Assembly: GCF_000315445.1 (NCBI RefSeq)
Contig: NZ_JH992959.1
Span: 182,953-246,952 of the forward strand
DNA length: 64,000 nt
Reading direction: 5' to 3'
Source of the DNA: Alloiococcus otitis ATCC 51267
GTDB taxonomy: Bacteria; Bacillota; Bacilli; Lactobacillales; Carnobacteriaceae_A
Position 1 is the stretch's first letter. Each line of letters starts with the position of its first letter. The position numbers were made by a program, and so were the translations under genes. The notes below the pieces were generated by a model. It searched no databases and had not been told where the DNA came from. It worked only from the letters and a program-made list of their open reading frames with translations. Shown here piece by piece: positions 43,002 through 52,053 of this stretch.

Positions 43002-44297
43002 TTACTCTGAAATATATCCAACTTTTTTAGCTTGTTCAGTTAGTTGGTCACGTACTTCTGGGTGGGCAATTGCAATCAGACGGCGGACACGTTCACTGAT
43101 ACTTTGGTTTTTCAGGTGGGCAATACCATATTCAGTTGCAATGTAGTCTGTTTCAGAACGTGGGATAGTGACTGGAGTCCCTTCTGGCAAGGCGAATTTG
43201 ATGTTGGATGACAATTCACCTGTTTTCTTGTCCTTGTTGACAGACCGGACACAGAAGAAACTTTTACCGCCTTCTGAAATATTGGCTGCACGGGCAAAGT
43301 CTAAGGCCCCACCTGTCCCTGCGATAATCCGGGTGCCGGCCCCTTCAGAGACAACTTGACCCGTAATGTCTACCATTAGGCAGGCGTTAATCGAGATCAA
43401 CTTGTCTTTTTGGCCAGCCTGGTAGGGGTCAACCACGTCATAAACGGGTTCAATGGAGATCTGGTCACTTTCGCCGGCAAAATTGTACAAGTCTTTGGAC
43501 CCCATGGCAAAGCCACCAACGATATCTCCTGTGATGACTCCTTCTTTGGCAAGGGTCATCATGGATTGGGTAATCATTTCAGTGTGGACAGCCAAGTCTT
43601 TCTTGTCACGCAAACCGTATGAAACAGCTCCAGACAAGCCGCCGACCCCAATTTGAACAGTCGACCCGTCTTCAACTTCCGGTAAAATGTGGCTAGCAAT
43701 TTGCTTGTCAATTTCACCAGACTCTAATTCGGGGATTTCAGCTAGCGGCTCATCTTGCTCGAAAATCAAGTCCACATCATCGATATGAAGAGTGGTAGAC
43801 TTCCCTTTGACTGGGGGCACATCCTTGTTCACTTGGATAATGACCCGGTCAGCCACATCAGCAATTAGCTTCCCTTGGGCAACTCCCATAGGTCCCAAGT
43901 TAAAGTTCCCATCTTCATCCATGGCAGCAGCTGTTGTCACAAAGACGTTGGGCTTAACCACATTTTTGATAAAGTCTTCTGTATTTGAAAAGTTAAATGA
44001 AGTCACACTGAATAATCCATTCTGAGCATATTGGCGTTCAAGGGCGCCAACAAAGAATGAATTGTAGTGGACATGGGCCGCTACTTCCGGTTCAGTTAAA
44101 AAGCGGAAGGGAGTGGTTAAAAATGATGAAAAGATTTCAACATTGTTCAATTCCTCGTAGCGGTTTTCAATTTTTTTAAGCAAGTCAACGGGCATAGCTG
44201 CCACTGAGTTAGCCGCTATCCGGTCCCCATCCTTAATGGACTGGGCTGCTTCATCGATTGTGACTTTCTTTTCCTGGTATTGGTCTTGGTAGGTCAT
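43002..44297 (-). CDS. Acetyl-CoA hydrolase/butyryl-CoA:acetate CoA-transferase family protein
   Basis: The 431-residue protein is a family I CoA transferase of the Cat1/Cat2/acetyl-CoA hydrolase type. It has 'DGDRIAANSVAAMPVDLLKK', 'VEDGSTVQIGVGGLSGAVSY', 'GAGTRIIAGTGGALDFARAA' and near the end 'TEYGIAHLKNQSISERVRRL', all typical. It would exchange CoA between acetate and butyrate or 4-hydroxybutyrate. The neighbouring acyl-CoA dehydrogenase and FadN support a butyrate-type acid. The strand order is dehydrogenase, transferase, FadN, thiolase. Confidence 0.85.
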   Translation of the reverse strand: MTYQDQYQEKKVTIDEAAQSIKDGDRIAANSVAAMPVDLLKKIENRYEELNNVEIFSSFLTTPFRFLTEPEVAAHVHYNSFFVGALERQYAQNGLFSVTSFNFSNTEDFIKNVVKPNVFVTTAAAMDEDGNFNLGPMGVAQGKLIADVADRVIIQVNKDVPPVKGKSTTLHIDDVDLIFEQDEPLAEIPELESGEIDKQIASHILPEVEDGSTVQIGVGGLSGAVSYGLRDKKDLAVHTEMITQSMMTLAKEGVITGDIVGGFAMGSKDLYNFAGESDQISIEPVYDVVDPYQAGQKDKLISINACLMVDITGQVVSEGAGTRIIAGTGGALDFARAANISEGGKSFFCVRSVNKDKKTGELSSNIKFALPEGTPVTIPRSETDYIATEYGIAHLKNQSISERVRRLIAIAHPEVRDQLTEQAKKVGYISE

Positions 44298-44435
44298 AAA
44301 TTCATTTCCTCCTCTTGTCAGAACACCGGCAAGGCTGACTAAACCCTGCCGGGATAGCTATTAGCAATGGTCTTTATCACTAACAGCAAGCTGCAGTAGC
44401 AAAGACATTTATCAAAGATGGCTAATGGCTGGTTC

Positions 44436-45641
44436 TTAAACAAAAGCAGAGTGACCAGTTAGGCTTCGGCCAATAATTAAAGCGTTCATTTCGTAAGAAC
44501 CTTCGTAAGTGAAGATGGCTTCAGCATCTGCAAAGAAGCGGGCAATACCTTTTTCAAGGGTAATACCGTTCCCACCACAAGCAGCACGACCAGCTGCAAC
44601 TGATTCACGAAGTCTTTGAGAAATAAACAATTTACCGATCGAAGAGTTTACCTCGTCAAAGTTGCCTTTTTCTTGTTGTTTAACGATTTGGTCACATAGG
44701 GCCAAGCTTGCAGTTAGGTTGGCTTTCATCACAGCGATTTTTTCTTGGATCAATTGGAATTTAGCAATTGGACGGCCGAATTGTTTCCGTTCTTTCACGT
44801 ATTTCAAGGTTGCTTCCAAGGCACCAGCCATCATACCAGTTGCAGAGAAAGCAACTCCTGATCGAGTGATGTAAAGCACTTTCGCAACATCTTTAAAGCT
44901 GTTGATATTTTGCAGGCGGTTTTCTTCTTTGACTTCAACATTGTTCAAGGTAAAGTCAGCGTTTTCGACCATACGGAGAGAAATTTTACCGCCAATTTTT
45001 TCGATTTCAAGACCCTCTTGGCCTTTTTCAACGACAAAGCATTTAACGTCGCCAGTGTCAGCATCTTTGGCAAAGACGGGGATAATGTCAGCAGTAGTTG
45101 CCCCTCCGATCCAACGCTTGTGGCCGTTTAAGATCCATTTGTCGCCATCTTTTTTGGCTACTGTTTCAAGACCACCAGCAACGTCAGAACCGTGTTCAGG
45201 TTCAGTTAGGGCGAAACAAGTCTGGAGTTCGAAGTCCAAGATTTTTTCACACCAACGTTCTCGTTGTTCATCATTACCACCAAGTAAGAAGGTGTAAAAA
45301 CCTAAACCAGAGTGGACACCAGAGAAGGTAGAAATGGAAACGTCAAATCTAGACAGTTCGTAAGCTAAGAAGAAAGTATAGTATTGACTTGTATTGAAAA
45401 GACCTTCTGTTTGGTAAACGCGGGGGTCTTTTAAGTAGTTAACATCATTAACCACTGCTTTAAATTGTTCGAAAGGTGTTTCACCTTTTTCCCAGTATTC
45501 GTTAATAACTGGCCGAAGGTGTTTTTCCAAAGATTGGCGTAGTTCATAAAGAACTTCAACTTCTCCATCTGTTAGGTTATCACCAATGTTAAAGTTATCT
45601 TCTGGATAAAGCTCTTTAAGTAACTCAGCTTTGTCTGCCAT
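44436..45641 (-). CDS. Acyl-CoA dehydrogenase
   Basis: The 401-residue flavoprotein has 'TCFALTEPEHGSDVAGGLET' (FAD and substrate loop), 'RKQFGRPIAKFQLIQEKIA' and the catalytic base Glu380 in 'AIFTYEGSYEMN'. It resembles the glutaryl-CoA dehydrogenase-like and short/medium-chain group. It catalyses the first step of the cycle, or the last if run backwards, and needs electron-transferring flavoprotein. No etfA or etfB is in the window. It is the first gene of operon 2 with an AGAGGAAT site. Confidence 0.92.
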   Translation of the reverse strand: MADKAELLKELYPEDNFNIGDNLTDGEVEVLYELRQSLEKHLRPVINEYWEKGETPFEQFKAVVNDVNYLKDPRVYQTEGLFNTSQYYTFFLAYELSRFDVSISTFSGVHSGLGFYTFLLGGNDEQRERWCEKILDFELQTCFALTEPEHGSDVAGGLETVAKKDGDKWILNGHKRWIGGATTADIIPVFAKDADTGDVKCFVVEKGQEGLEIEKIGGKISLRMVENADFTLNNVEVKEENRLQNINSFKDVAKVLYITRSGVAFSATGMMAGALEATLKYVKERKQFGRPIAKFQLIQEKIAVMKANLTASLALCDQIVKQQEKGNFDEVNSSIGKLFISQRLRESVAAGRAACGGNGITLEKGIARFFADAEAIFTYEGSYEMNALIIGRSLTGHSAFV

Positions 45642-46092
45642 AATAATTCCTCTTTTCTAATTTGTTTGGATCCCTGACTACTGACGTTAAATTAAACTGT
45701 GGCAAATTTCAGGTGGTTAATAAACTTCAACTTCAAAGAACAAATTTGAAAGTCGAGCTGGCTTTCCTTTCCAACATCAAAAGAAGCAAAAGGGTTAAGC
45801 TACCGTTAAAGAAGGGCTTTGGACTCCCATATTGCCACAGTTCTCCTCATCCTGTTCCTAGGATGAATACCCCTTGATGTTTGTGTTAGGAAAGAATCCA
45901 TGTGCGACTTTTACTGTTAATGTTAAACAAACTAGCAAGTCTTCAAAGCAATTCAGCTAGCTTGTCCATCTTCAAAATCTAAGATGGTCTTTTTTGTTGA
46001 AAGTCAATGACCTAACCTAGTCCAGTGAAGGAAGCACTCGGCTATCCCTCAGTCACCATCCCTCCTTTGACTTTGTGATTACATCATATCAA

Positions 46093-46106
46093 GGAAAGCG
46101 GTAACG
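46093..46106. promoter_or_regulatory. cre-like site upstream of operon 2
   Basis: GGAAAGCGGTAACG carries the AAAGCG core of CcpA sites with two mismatches at the ends. Confidence 0.45.
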
Positions 46107-46293
46107 GTAAAGAGAAAACATTTTGAAAAAAACAATAGTGAAAGAGGTAACTTCATATTAAATCTCTTATAAAAAATAGCTATAAGGATTTATACGGGCA
46201 AATCTTATAATGAGAACATTTTCAAACTTTTAAATCATTAATAAAATGTAAAGGCTTTTACATACGCTCAAACTTTGTGAATAAAATAATTTA

Positions 46294-46307
46294 TTTAAAG
46301 CGCTTTA
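46294..46307. promoter_or_regulatory. second cre-like palindrome upstream of operon 2
   Basis: TTTAAAGCGCTTTA is a perfect palindrome with the AAAGCGCTTT core typical of CcpA binding, but the flanking bases are not ideal. Confidence 0.45.
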
Positions 46308-46336
46308 TTAGCCCCGATTGACAATCCATAATAAAA

Positions 46337-46385
46337 AGTCCCACCAAGCAAACTTTTGACTACCATCAAAATTTGGGGTGAGACT
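46337..46385 (-). terminator. Terminator of the acidic lipoprotein gene
   Basis: AGTCTCACCCCAA on the minus strand pairs with the later TTGGTGGGACT, followed by TTTTTATT. Confidence 0.7.
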
Positions 46386-46432
46386 AAATTAATTTTTTAA
46401 GAAATTAAACCGAGGATTTTTCCTTAGCTAGA

Positions 46433-47722
46433 TTAATTATCTTCTACCTGGTCTGCTTGGTCTTCCTCTTCCTGGTCATTATCGTCTTCCTGACCCTCAT
46501 CTGACTCCCCATCCTGGTCTGGGCTATCGACCAGTTCATATTGGGGTGCCAAGGCTTCTTCTGGGTCTAATAGTCGCTCAAGGGCAGGACGAGAATCTTC
46601 AGGTATGTCAACCAAGATAGGGGTCAAGCTATTGGCTTCTACTTGCCCATAATCTTCAGCAGACAAGTGGAGCTCTTCCTGGTCTAGTATGACTTGGTCG
46701 TCACTGTTGGCAAAGTCTAGGGTCAAGTTAAAATCGCTGTAAGCCTGGTCGGTCCGGTTAGCTAACATGAAAATAGTTGTCTCGTAGTTACCTGTTGCGA
46801 TCCCGGTCCAGTAAAGGGTTAGCTGGCCATCTAGTGAAAAACCGGCAGCTGGGTTGACAATATTTTCATCTTGGACCATGGCCATGATATCATCGCCTTG
46901 GGGGTCATTGGCAATAACGGGTGGAGTAGTGACAGCAAGGTCTGGAACGTCCCCACTTTCAATATCAGCTAATAATTCCTCTTGTTGGCGAACAGTCATC
47001 ACATAAGTTGGGTTGTAGCCCACATTGTAGCCTTCAGGAGTTTGATCTTCTTGGTCATCAGTCTCTTCTTCCTGGTCATCATCGGCTACTTCTTCCTCTT
47101 CGAGCCCGTCAATCAAGTCATCTTCAGTATCAAAGTTCAAATTGGCTAAAGTGATCTCCCCGTCCTGAAAACCTTCCCCATCAATGGCTTCAGGATCATC
47201 TAGGGGGAGTTCGATATAAACCGGCATGGCTGTCCCTTGTTCTAAGACACCGAACATGTCACTGCCCAAGTAAAGGGGGTAGTTTTCCAAGACTGCCTGG
47301 CCTGCTGAATTGTAGTGGGTGACTTCAAAGGACAAGTTGGTCATGTCCAAGTTCAGGCGGTTAGTTAGGAGGTAAACCCCGTACAATTCCTCTTCTGCAC
47401 TGAGGTAGATACCAGAGTAGTCCAGGGTTAATTCGCCTACTTCCCCAATCTCCCCATCTTCGTCTGCTTCTACCTGCTCAGATAAGAAGGCAAGGGCATC
47501 ATCGTTAAAGGGGGATACTTGGGCTAGGCGGTCGGACTCTTGCAAGACAAAGGCCAAGTCATTACTGTCCTCCTCACTTTCCTGGCCCTCTTTTTGACTG
47601 TCCTCCCCTTGACTAGCTTCTTCTTGGCTCGCCTCTTCTTCTTGGTCTTCCTCATCAACAGTATACATGGAGCAGGCTGTTAACAAGCCAGCTCCAAGGA
47701 TTAATAAAGCTTTTTTTAGCAT
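46433..47722 (-). CDS. Acidic lipoprotein of unknown function
   Basis: The 429-residue protein starts at ATG 47722 (GGGAG eight bases upstream); an ATG five codons earlier lacks spacing. The signal peptide 'MLKKALLILGAGLLTACSMY' ends in a lipobox (LTAC). After an acidic Gln/Ser/Glu linker come two similar beta domains, near residues 50-150 and 250-360, each with 'LTLDYSGIYLSAEEELYGVY' or 'LTLYWTGIATGNYETTIFML', then a second acidic tail. The two halves look like an internal duplication. Role unknown; an envelope protein in the extracytoplasmic space. Confidence 0.8.
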   Translation of the reverse strand: MLKKALLILGAGLLTACSMYTVDEEDQEEEASQEEASQGEDSQKEGQESEEDSNDLAFVLQESDRLAQVSPFNDDALAFLSEQVEADEDGEIGEVGELTLDYSGIYLSAEEELYGVYLLTNRLNLDMTNLSFEVTHYNSAGQAVLENYPLYLGSDMFGVLEQGTAMPVYIELPLDDPEAIDGEGFQDGEITLANLNFDTEDDLIDGLEEEEVADDDQEEETDDQEDQTPEGYNVGYNPTYVMTVRQQEELLADIESGDVPDLAVTTPPVIANDPQGDDIMAMVQDENIVNPAAGFSLDGQLTLYWTGIATGNYETTIFMLANRTDQAYSDFNLTLDFANSDDQVILDQEELHLSAEDYGQVEANSLTPILVDIPEDSRPALERLLDPEEALAPQYELVDSPDQDGESDEGQEDDNDQEEEDQADQVEDN

Positions 47723-47897
47723 GAACAAATCTCCCAATTCTCAGTTTTAAAAAAAGTATACACCCTTAAATTATATCAAGGGTCTATCCATATTTCCATT
47801 ACTCTTAGCTTATTTTCCAATGTTGCAAAAGATTTCGTCTCCCTTTTAATTGCGTAAAAGCAAATTCTCTGCAATTCTAAGAGCCACAAGCGCTAGT

Positions 47898-47937
47898 TAA
47901 AAACCACTAGACCCCGAAAGCTGGGTCCAGTGGTTTT
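47898..47937 (-). terminator. Terminator of the metallophosphoesterase gene
   Basis: AACCACTGGACCC on the minus strand pairs with GGGGTCTAGTGGTT and runs into TTTTTA; it is 40 bases after the stop. Confidence 0.75.
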
Positions 47938-47976
47938 CGTAAGTTCTATCCATTTGTCGCTAGGATAGGCGTGCCT

Positions 47977-49932
47977 TTAGTCTTTGGTAATTTCAAATTC
48001 GTGGGCTAGTTCAACACTACGGTCTTCCCCTTCAAGCAATTCACCTTCGATTTGGTAAATTTCAACAGCAATTCGGTTGCTTTCGACAGTGTAAACCGCA
48101 AAGTTTTGAATAGCGGAGTCACGGGCATTGGAGTGGGATTCTTCAAACTCAGGAGCATCTTGAGGCTGTTCACCAAATTCAAAGAGGTTGTTCCAGTATT
48201 CCACGTCTTCTTCTGTCAACCAGTCCAGTTTAGGTCGGACTTCGTGAAGGCGGTCGATATTTTTGCTGTAGATGTCGTCGTAAGCCTTGGTCCCCCCATT
48301 GTTTGGTAGAACAAAGACTGTCCCCTCAGGGTTGGTGTAAGTCTTAACTCCATCTTCTTCAGTAATGGATTCTTCATCAACCTCCGCATTTGAGAAGCTG
48401 ACATCACTTGGAACGAAGGTTAGGGGTTTGGTTTGGGAAATAACGTGGTCATGACCTTGAAGGGCCAGATCAACGTCTAAGCGGTCAATTAATTCCATAA
48501 ATTCTTCTCTGACTAATTGCACATCCTCATCTTGGAGGGAGTGGTAGGATTTAGAGAAGAGTGGCTTGTGGTAGTTCAAGATAATCCACTCAGCCCCATT
48601 TTCTCGGGCTTGGTTGATATCTTCTTCGATCCACGCCAACTGTTCATCTCCAATTGCTTTTCCGTCAGGGTTGTCGTCTGATTCCTTGTTGTCGTTAGTG
48701 TTCAAGGTAACAATGTGGGCATTGTTGTAGGTGACCGAGTAGTATGACCCACCGTCAATGGCATCGTTGGCTGCTGGCACGTTAATGTGCTGGTTGAAGG
48801 CCTCTGTTAGCATGTCGTCATCATAGGCAAGGGCATATTCATCGTGGTTACCTGGTGCAACAATGAAAGGAATTTGCAAGAAGGATTCTTCTGATTGGGT
48901 GAAGAGGTCAACCCATTCATCTTCCACTTCAGCAATCTCCACAACGTCACCTGAGTGGACTACAAAGTCTGGGTCTTCAACTGTTTCTAAGGCTTTTGCG
49001 ATAGTGTCAGCCCCAAATGACGCTTCGTTACGAACATGTTCATTCCAGTAGGCGTTCTGGGTGTCTGTGTATTGGATAAAGGTAAAGGAGTCGTCATCGC
49101 CACCCGAAGTTTTGAAACTTCCGACTTCACTTTTCTCCCCTTCTTCAGATCCGACTTGGTAGTAGTAAGTTGTTCCGGGTTCTAAATCAGTTGCGACAGC
49201 CTTGTAGACATGTTCGTCGACGTCAATTAATTCTAATTGCCCAACTTCGCCACCAGTCCAGTCTTTGTTCTCAACATCGATATTTTCATCAGTGTAATAG
49301 CCATTGATAATCGGTTCGCCGTCTTCTTCAACCGGTTCCCCTTCATCGTTAAGCTCCACATCAGCAAAGATAAAATGGCCGTCTTCAGTCCGCTCACCGT
49401 AACGGTTGGTGACTTGCTCCACTTCAGCTTCAAACTCTTGGGCATCGCTTAGGTCTTCTTCGGTCGAAACCCAAACCTTAGCATCATCAAAGGCTTCGGT
49501 AGTGTACCAGTTAAAGCCCATTTGGGTTTGGGAGTCCCCGTTAAAGGTGGTGATGATACGGTTAGGAGCGTTGTTGTCTTCAACTTCTGCTACTTCTGGC
49601 TTTTCGTCTGATAATTCAACGCCAGCCACATCACTTTCTTCTCCATCGCCATCTTCTGCGTCTTCATCTGAATCGTCGTCAGATTCGCCGTCATCTTCTG
49701 AGTCCTCTTCGCCATCTTCTGAATCTTCGCCACCTTCAGAATCAGATTCTTCCTCTTCATCTTGGCCACCATTTTCTTCACCAGCAGTTTCATCCTGACT
49801 GTCTTCTTCTGCTTCTTGACTAGTCTCAGCTTCAGTATCTTCAACTTCGCCTTCATTCGGTTGGCAAGCTGCTAGGACAAGTGCTGAAGAAAAAATTAGC
49901 GATAGCTTCTTAAAATAGTGAGATTTGCTCAT
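47977..49932 (-). CDS. Secreted lipoprotein, purple acid phosphatase-like metallophosphoesterase
   Basis: The 651-residue protein starts at ATG 49932, with GGAGG eight bases upstream. The lipobox 'VLAAC' follows the signal. A long Glu/Asp/Ser linker (about 25-105) is succeeded by a fibronectin-like N-domain, as in purple acid phosphatases ('ATDLEPGTTYYYQVGS'). The calcineurin-like domain has 'FIQYTDTQN', 'HSGDVVE', 'APGNHDE', 'YHKPLFS' and 'LQGHDHV', a full set of metal ligands. It should be a cell-surface phosphatase or nucleotidase. Substrate is unknown. Confidence 0.9.
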   Translation of the reverse strand: MSKSHYFKKLSLIFSSALVLAACQPNEGEVEDTEAETSQEAEEDSQDETAGEENGGQDEEEESDSEGGEDSEDGEEDSEDDGESDDDSDEDAEDGDGEESDVAGVELSDEKPEVAEVEDNNAPNRIITTFNGDSQTQMGFNWYTTEAFDDAKVWVSTEEDLSDAQEFEAEVEQVTNRYGERTEDGHFIFADVELNDEGEPVEEDGEPIINGYYTDENIDVENKDWTGGEVGQLELIDVDEHVYKAVATDLEPGTTYYYQVGSEEGEKSEVGSFKTSGGDDDSFTFIQYTDTQNAYWNEHVRNEASFGADTIAKALETVEDPDFVVHSGDVVEIAEVEDEWVDLFTQSEESFLQIPFIVAPGNHDEYALAYDDDMLTEAFNQHINVPAANDAIDGGSYYSVTYNNAHIVTLNTNDNKESDDNPDGKAIGDEQLAWIEEDINQARENGAEWIILNYHKPLFSKSYHSLQDEDVQLVREEFMELIDRLDVDLALQGHDHVISQTKPLTFVPSDVSFSNAEVDEESITEEDGVKTYTNPEGTVFVLPNNGGTKAYDDIYSKNIDRLHEVRPKLDWLTEEDVEYWNNLFEFGEQPQDAPEFEESHSNARDSAIQNFAVYTVESNRIAVEIYQIEGELLEGEDRSVELAHEFEITKD

Positions 49933-50094
49933 TAAAATAGCCTCCTGTTTTAGTCTACAAGTTGTGGGCAACGTCTACACAATTCTAATTCTACAAGGCA
50001 AATACTTTTTTCCAATAAATTACAAGTCAAGTTTTTGTAAATATTGTAAATTTTATTTTAAGAGTGTAAATAAATGATTGCTCCTCCAGGTAAG

Positions 50095-50125
50095 TAAAAA
50101 AGGACCGGTCACAAGACCAGTCCTC
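50095..50125 (-). terminator. Terminator of the FabK-like gene at 50,130
   Basis: GGACTGGTC and GACCGGTCC form a 9-bp stem with a 4-base loop, then TTTTTTAC on the minus strand. Confidence 0.78.
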
Positions 50126-50129
50126 AAAG

Positions 50130-50996
50130 TTATTGAATTAGTTTAGCTAGGGTCGATTGGTATTGGGCTAAAAGTTGGTCCATAATTTCTTGGACAGAGG
50201 CAAGATGGTTAACCTGTCCAGCCACTTCCCCAGCATAATGGAGGCCAGCTTCTCCTTCCTTGGCCAAGAGGTCAGGGTCATCTTGAGAGCTAGCTTTCAA
50301 ACTCCGAACCCGGCCACCTGGGTGCAATTCACTAACCAGGGTGTCCTGGTCCTGACAGGCCAGTAATTTTTTGCGGTAGAAGTCACTGATGGGGCATTCT
50401 TTAGCCGACAAAAACAAGGTCCCCAACTGAACACCACAAGCTCCCAGACATTCCGCTGCTGCAATGGCCTGACCCGACCCGATACCACCAGCCGCTACTA
50501 CTGGAATGTCAACTGCCTGGACCACCTGAGGCAATACAGCCATGGTTGACGTCCAACCGATGTGACCACCTGCTTCCTGACCTTCTACTACGATAGCATC
50601 CACCCCTAAGGCTTCCATTTTCTTGGCCTGGCTCACTGTCGACAGGACTGGGATGACCTTAATACCTAAATCCTTTAAATCTTGGACAAAAGCTTTGGGA
50701 CTGCCAGCACCGGTCATCACCACAGGGGGGTTCATTTCTTTAATGACTTCTAGGAGGTCAAAAATATTATCTTGTTGAAGCATCAGGTTGACAGCAAAAG
50801 GCTGGTCAATCTGCTTTTGGACTTCCTGGATATCCTGGCTCAACTCTTGGGGAGTCAGCCCCATGGAAGTCAAGACCCCCAAACCGCCCGCCTGACTCAC
50901 GGCAGAGACCAGGCTAGGTCTAGAAATCTTCGCCATCCCGCCTTGAATGATCGGGTAGCTTATGCCCAGTAGGCTGGTTAGTCGCTCATCCATCAT
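50130..50996 (-). CDS. FabK-like/nitronate monooxygenase flavoprotein, shortened paralogue
   Basis: The 288-residue TIM-barrel flavoprotein has 'YPIIQGGMAKISRPSLVSAV', 'VVMTGAGSPKAFVQDLKDLG', 'EGQEAGGHIGWTS' and 'VAAGGIGSGQAIAAAECLG'. It is like the gene at 51,121 but lacks about 25 residues between the barrel and the last helices ('GRVRSLKASSQDDPDLLAKE'). Enoyl-ACP reductase II (FabK) and nitronate monooxygenase share this fold and cannot be told apart by motifs alone. Its start codons ATG ATG lack a strong site. Confidence 0.78.
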   Translation of the reverse strand: MMDERLTSLLGISYPIIQGGMAKISRPSLVSAVSQAGGLGVLTSMGLTPQELSQDIQEVQKQIDQPFAVNLMLQQDNIFDLLEVIKEMNPPVVMTGAGSPKAFVQDLKDLGIKVIPVLSTVSQAKKMEALGVDAIVVEGQEAGGHIGWTSTMAVLPQVVQAVDIPVVAAGGIGSGQAIAAAECLGACGVQLGTLFLSAKECPISDFYRKKLLACQDQDTLVSELHPGGRVRSLKASSQDDPDLLAKEGEAGLHYAGEVAGQVNHLASVQEIMDQLLAQYQSTLAKLIQ

Positions 50997-51120
50997 AGTC
51001 TACCATCTTCTTTCCATTCTTTATAAATTCCTTTTATATGATATACCAGATCTCCAACAAATACTAGGGATAAAAGGAAGTTTGTCACAAATGGAAAGCC
51101 CCTTTTGAATGAAAGGCATT

Positions 51121-52053
51121 TTAACTCTGAAACTTGGCCACGGTTTCCTGGTATTCAGCCACGAGCCGGTCAATGATTGCTTTAGCAGTAGACTTGGCTT
51201 TAACTTGACCTGCTACTTCGCCAGCCTGTATGGTGCCTTGGTCAATTTCTCCGGCAATAGCCCGGCCATAAGATCCTTGGGTTCTTTCCAAAAAGACTTT
51301 AGGGTCTAACCCTTTTAATTCATCAGACAAGAGTTCAGCCAAGAAGGGAGAGGCAACGGACCTGACCCGGCCACCGGTACTGATTCCAGTAACAATGGTA
51401 TCTTGGTCGCCGGCATCAATGACCTGCTGGCGGTAGGCCTCGCTAATGGCACACTCTTCTGCTGCCAAAAACAGGGTCCCTATTTGTACCCCGCATGCCC
51501 CTAAACATTCTGCTGCAGCAATGGCCTGGCCTGACCCGATTCCACCAGCAGCAATAACTGGAATATCAACAGCTTGCACCACCTGGGGCAAGGTGGCCAT
51601 GGTAGACGTGATCCCAATGTGACCACCAGCTTCTTGGCCTTCACACACAACTGCATCCACACCCAAGGCTTCCATTTTCTTAGCATGCTTGACGGCAGAG
51701 ACAACCGGGATAACCTTGATGCCAAGCGCTTGTAAGTCCTGGGCAAAGTCTTTCGGGGTCCCCGCTCCAGTCAAGACAATGGCTGGTTTTTCTTCCTTGA
51801 CAACTTCCAGCAATTCAGGAATATTGTCCAATTGCAACATCAAGTTGACCCCAAAGGGCTTGTCTGTCAAACGGCGGATTTCCTGGATGTCCGCCCGAAA
51901 GCCCGCTGCATCCACCCCAACCGAGGTTAAAACTCCAAGACCCCCTGCATTGCTGACGGCACTGACTAATTCTGGCTTACTAATCCGGGCCATCCCACCT
52001 TGAATAATCGGGTACTGGGTTCCCAAGAGGTCGGTTAAACGTTTATCAATCAT
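51121..52053 (-). CDS. FabK-like/nitronate monooxygenase flavoprotein, full-length paralogue
   Basis: The 310-residue protein has 'YPIIQGGMARISKPELVSAV', 'FGVNLMLQLDNIPELLEVVK', 'VLTGAGTPKDF', 'EGQEAGGHIGITSTMATL' and the FMN phosphate site 'VIAAGGIGSGQAIAAAEC'. It ends 'QAGEVAGQVKAKSTAKAIID', as FabK does. It is likely an enoyl-ACP reductase II or a related nitronate monooxygenase. It lies near the fatty acid genes but not in the same operon. GGAGGAAG precedes its ATG. Confidence 0.8.
   Translation of the reverse strand: MIDKRLTDLLGTQYPIIQGGMARISKPELVSAVSNAGGLGVLTSVGVDAAGFRADIQEIRRLTDKPFGVNLMLQLDNIPELLEVVKEEKPAIVLTGAGTPKDFAQDLQALGIKVIPVVSAVKHAKKMEALGVDAVVCEGQEAGGHIGITSTMATLPQVVQAVDIPVIAAGGIGSGQAIAAAECLGACGVQIGTLFLAAEECAISEAYRQQVIDAGDQDTIVTGISTGGRVRSVASPFLAELLSDELKGLDPKVFLERTQGSYGRAIAGEIDQGTIQAGEVAGQVKAKSTAKAIIDRLVAEYQETVAKFQS

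Larger units (their letters stand above)
45642..46333. other. Intergenic regulatory region before operon 2
   Basis: About 690 bases without a supported gene, between the acyl-CoA dehydrogenase and the terminator of the next gene. Two cre-like palindromes are at 46093-46106 and 46294-46307. No riboswitch is recognised. Confidence 0.6.
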
